This document shows, one piece after another, positions 5,575 to 7,068 of a stretch of 7,068 bases of DNA. The notes below the pieces were generated by a model. It was not told where the DNA came from, ran no database searches, and saw nothing but the letters and a program-made list of their open reading frames with translations. Source of the DNA: Actinomycetes bacterium (GTDB taxonomy: Bacteria > Actinomycetota > Actinomycetes > Actinomycetales > Microbacteriaceae); NCBI GenBank assembly GCA_023390155.1, contig JAEWDJ010000094.1, forward strand, positions 1 through 7,068, read 5' to 3'. A program made the translations under genes and the position numbers. Each line of letters opens with the position of its first letter. Position 1 is the stretch's first letter.

Positions 5575-6816
5575 ATGACCAAGAAGATCGTCATCACCGG
5601 GGTGGGCGCGACCTCCCCCCTCGGTGGCACCGCCCCGGAGAGCTGGCAGGCGCTGCTCGCCGGCGAGTCCGGGGCCCGCACCCTGGAGCACGACTGGGTC
5701 GAGAAGTACGAGCTGCCCGTCACCTTCGCCGCGGAGGCCAAGGTGCGCCCGGACACCGTGCTGGAGCGCCCGGTCGCCAAGCGGCTCGACCCCTCGAGCC
5801 AGCTCGCTCTCGTCTCCGCGATGGAGGCGTGGGCCGACGCCGGCTCGCCCGAGGTCGTCCCCGAGCGGCTCGGCGTCGACTACGCCACCGGCATCGGCGG
5901 CGTCTGGACACTGCTCGACGCGTGGGACACCCTGCGCGACCGCGGACCGCGGCGCGTGCTGCCGATGACGGTCCCGATGCTCATGCCGAACGCTGCGTCG
6001 GCCGCCATCTCTATGCACTTCGAGGCCCGCGCCTTCGCGCGCACCGTCGCCTCCGCCTGCGCGTCGAGCACCGAGTCCCTCGTCAACGCGTACGAGCACC
6101 TCCAGGCCGGCCTCGCCGACATCGTGATCGCCGGCGGCAGCGAGTCCGCCATCCACCCGATCACCATCGCGTCGTTCTCGTCGATGCAGGCCCTCTCGCG
6201 CCGCAACGACTCCCCCGAGACGGCCTCCCGGCCGTACAGCGTCGACCGCGACGGCTTCGTCATGGGCGAGGGCGCCGGCGCGCTGGTGCTCGAGACGGAG
6301 GAGCACGCGCTCGCCCGCGGAGCCCGCATCTACGCCGAGGTCGTGGGCGGCGGCGTCACCGCCGACTCGTACCACATCACGGCGAACGACCCCGAGGGTC
6401 GCGGCGCCAGCCGTGCGGTGCGCCTCGCGCTGGAGCAGGCGGGCGCGTCGCCCGACGAGGTCACCCACATCAACGCCCACGCCACGAGCACGCCGGTCGG
6501 CGACCCGTCGGAGTACGTCGCGCTGCGCGAGGTCTTCGGCGACCGCGTCCACGACATCCCCGTCTCGGCGACCAAGGCCTCGACGGGTCACCTGCTCGGC
6601 GGGACGGGTGCGCTGGAGGCCGTCTTCACCGTCTTCGCCCTGCGCGACCGGGTGGCCCCGCCGACGATCAACCTCACCGAGCAGGACCCGGCGATCCCGC
6701 TGAAGGTCTCCGGCACGCCGCAGCCGCTCGGCGACGGCCCCCAGCTCGCGATCAGCAACTCGTTCGGCTTCGGCGGCCACAACGCCGTCGTCGCGATCCG
6801 CTCGTACGACGCCTGA
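5575..6816 (+). CDS. fabF: Beta-ketoacyl-ACP synthase II (chain-elongating condensing enzyme)
   Basis: FabF condenses acyl-ACP with malonyl-ACP in each elongation round of type II fatty acid synthesis. The 413-residue product matches the KAS I/II length and carries the complete Cys-His-His active site: Cys162 in VASACASSTES, His302 in NAHATSTPVGD and His339 in STGHLLGGTG, with Lys334 just before the last. The N-terminus (KKIVITGVGATSPLGG) and the C-terminal NSFGFGGHNAVV are also standard. The start is supported by GGAGAG (5561-5566), 8 bases before the ATG. The operon shows one elongating synthase only and no adjacent fabG, fabZ/fabA or fabI, which must be elsewhere. The gene is separated from acpP by a structured 111-base spacer and ends at a strong hairpin. 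FabF versus a second KAS such as FabB cannot be separated by motifs alone, but operon position favours FabF. Confidence 0.95.
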   Translation: MTKKIVITGVGATSPLGGTAPESWQALLAGESGARTLEHDWVEKYELPVTFAAEAKVRPDTVLERPVAKRLDPSSQLALVSAMEAWADAGSPEVVPERLGVDYATGIGGVWTLLDAWDTLRDRGPRRVLPMTVPMLMPNAASAAISMHFEARAFARTVASACASSTESLVNAYEHLQAGLADIVIAGGSESAIHPITIASFSSMQALSRRNDSPETASRPYSVDRDGFVMGEGAGALVLETEEHALARGARIYAEVVGGGVTADSYHITANDPEGRGASRAVRLALEQAGASPDEVTHINAHATSTPVGDPSEYVALREVFGDRVHDIPVSATKASTGHLLGGTGALEAVFTVFALRDRVAPPTINLTEQDPAIPLKVSGTPQPLGDGPQLAISNSFGFGGHNAVVAIRSYDA

Positions 6817-6827
6817 CGCACGGGTAC

Positions 6828-6869
6828 GACGACGAAGGCCCCGGTCGCATGACCGGGGCCTTCGTCGTC
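6828..6869. terminator. Strong terminator hairpin at the end of the fab operon
   Basis: A perfect 19-bp inverted repeat pairs 6828-6846 with 6851-6869 around a GCAT loop, starting 11 bases after the fabF stop. No T-run follows, which is common in high-GC Actinobacteria. Since the next gene is convergent, the symmetric stem could stop transcription from both sides. Confidence 0.85.
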
Positions 6870-6872
6870 TCA

Positions 6873-6922
6873 CCGCGGGCGGGCGGGCTGCGCACGGAGC
6901 GCAGTGGCCGGGCCCGCCGCGG
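6873..6922. terminator. Second GC-rich hairpin region, probable terminator of the convergent DUF3145 gene
   Basis: CTGCGC (6888-6893) pairs with GCGCAG (6899-6904) around a 5-base loop. The flanks CCGCGGGCGGGC (from 6873) and GCCCGCCGCGG (to 6922) are complementary apart from a one-base offset. Read on the minus strand, this lies 18 bases beyond the DUF3145 stop codon, the right place for its terminator. The stem is imperfect. Confidence 0.55.
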
Positions 6923-6940
6923 GATTCGCTGGGGCGGGAG

Positions 6941-7068
6941 TCAGCCCACCTTGTGCAGCCAGACGACCGACGTGTCGTCGTGGGCGTGCCGGAACGGCTC
7001 CAGCTCGTCATCCCACGCCTGGCCCAGCGCCAGCCGCAGCTCGCGGTGCAACTCGAGCGCGCTGGAGC
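6941..7068 (-). CDS. DUF3145 family protein (C-terminal 41 residues, 5' end beyond the window)
   Basis: On the minus strand an open frame enters from the right edge and stops at TGA (6943-6941). It encodes 41 visible residues, including ELHRELRLALGQAWDDELEP and a C-terminal WLHKVG. I recognise this as the C-terminus of the actinobacterial DUF3145 family, which is conserved next to fabF in Streptomyces and relatives. Its biochemical function is unknown to me. It converges on the fab operon, so it is not part of that transcript, and any functional link rests only on conserved neighbourhood. The ending WDDELEPFRHAHDDTSVVWLHK is acidic then amphipathic, with no membrane segment. The start and most of the gene cannot be seen. 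Family assignment from this short piece is likely but not certain. Confidence 0.78.
   Translation of the reverse strand, partial: SSALELHRELRLALGQAWDDELEPFRHAHDDTSVVWLHKVG

Noticed and set aside
5545..7011. A 488-codon minus-strand open frame across fabF and the terminator
   Set aside because: It runs through the fabF complement and the terminator hairpin, and is in a different frame from the DUF3145 C-terminus. The product has no family features.
1..7068. A novel defence, mobile or biosynthetic system
   Set aside because: Every gene belongs to a known core family in a known order. Composition looks uniform, and there are no transposase, integrase, phage, toxin or tandem-repeat signals.

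Overview
The window is a high-GC, actinobacterial chromosomal segment of core metabolism. The gene order aceE - PucR-type regulator - fabD - fabH - acpP - fabF - (convergent) DUF3145 is characteristic of Actinobacteria that make fatty acids with a dissociated type II synthase. Protein features such as the ACP motif DIDSISMM and the form of the pyruvate dehydrogenase E1 suggest Microbacteriaceae (Leifsonia/Microbacterium-like). That family placement is from memory of homologues and is an inference. All complete genes look intact, and no mobile element, CRISPR array, tRNA or rRNA is visible.

Layout. Positions 1-1917 hold the C-terminal ~638 residues of the homodimeric pyruvate dehydrogenase E1 (aceE), which runs in from the left edge. 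Eight bases after its stop, a GTG at 1926 opens a 402-residue regulator with a C-terminal PucR-type helix-turn-helix. It is the counterpart of Streptomyces FasR and of the gene between aceE and fabD in mycobacteria. An 86-base, relatively AT-rich gap follows, with a promoter-like sequence and two small dyads, and leads into fabD (3221-4141). fabH (4151-5155) follows closely, with its Shine-Dalgarno sequence touching the fabD stop. A 56-base gap with a probable internal promoter precedes acpP (5212-5463). A 111-base GC-rich gap with mutually exclusive hairpins separates acpP from fabF (5575-6816). A perfect 19-bp hairpin ends the operon. A second hairpin region and the last 41 codons of a convergent DUF3145 gene close the window.

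How the genes work together. AceE, as part of the pyruvate dehydrogenase complex, generates acetyl-CoA, the precursor of malonyl-CoA. FabD loads malonyl onto AcpP, FabH condenses an acyl-CoA primer with malonyl-ACP, and FabF elongates the chain. The regulator between them probably activates the fab operon, linking central carbon flow to membrane lipid synthesis. The window is ordinary housekeeping DNA. The points worth a second look are regulatory: the fabD leader, the acpP leader and the acpP-fabF spacer.
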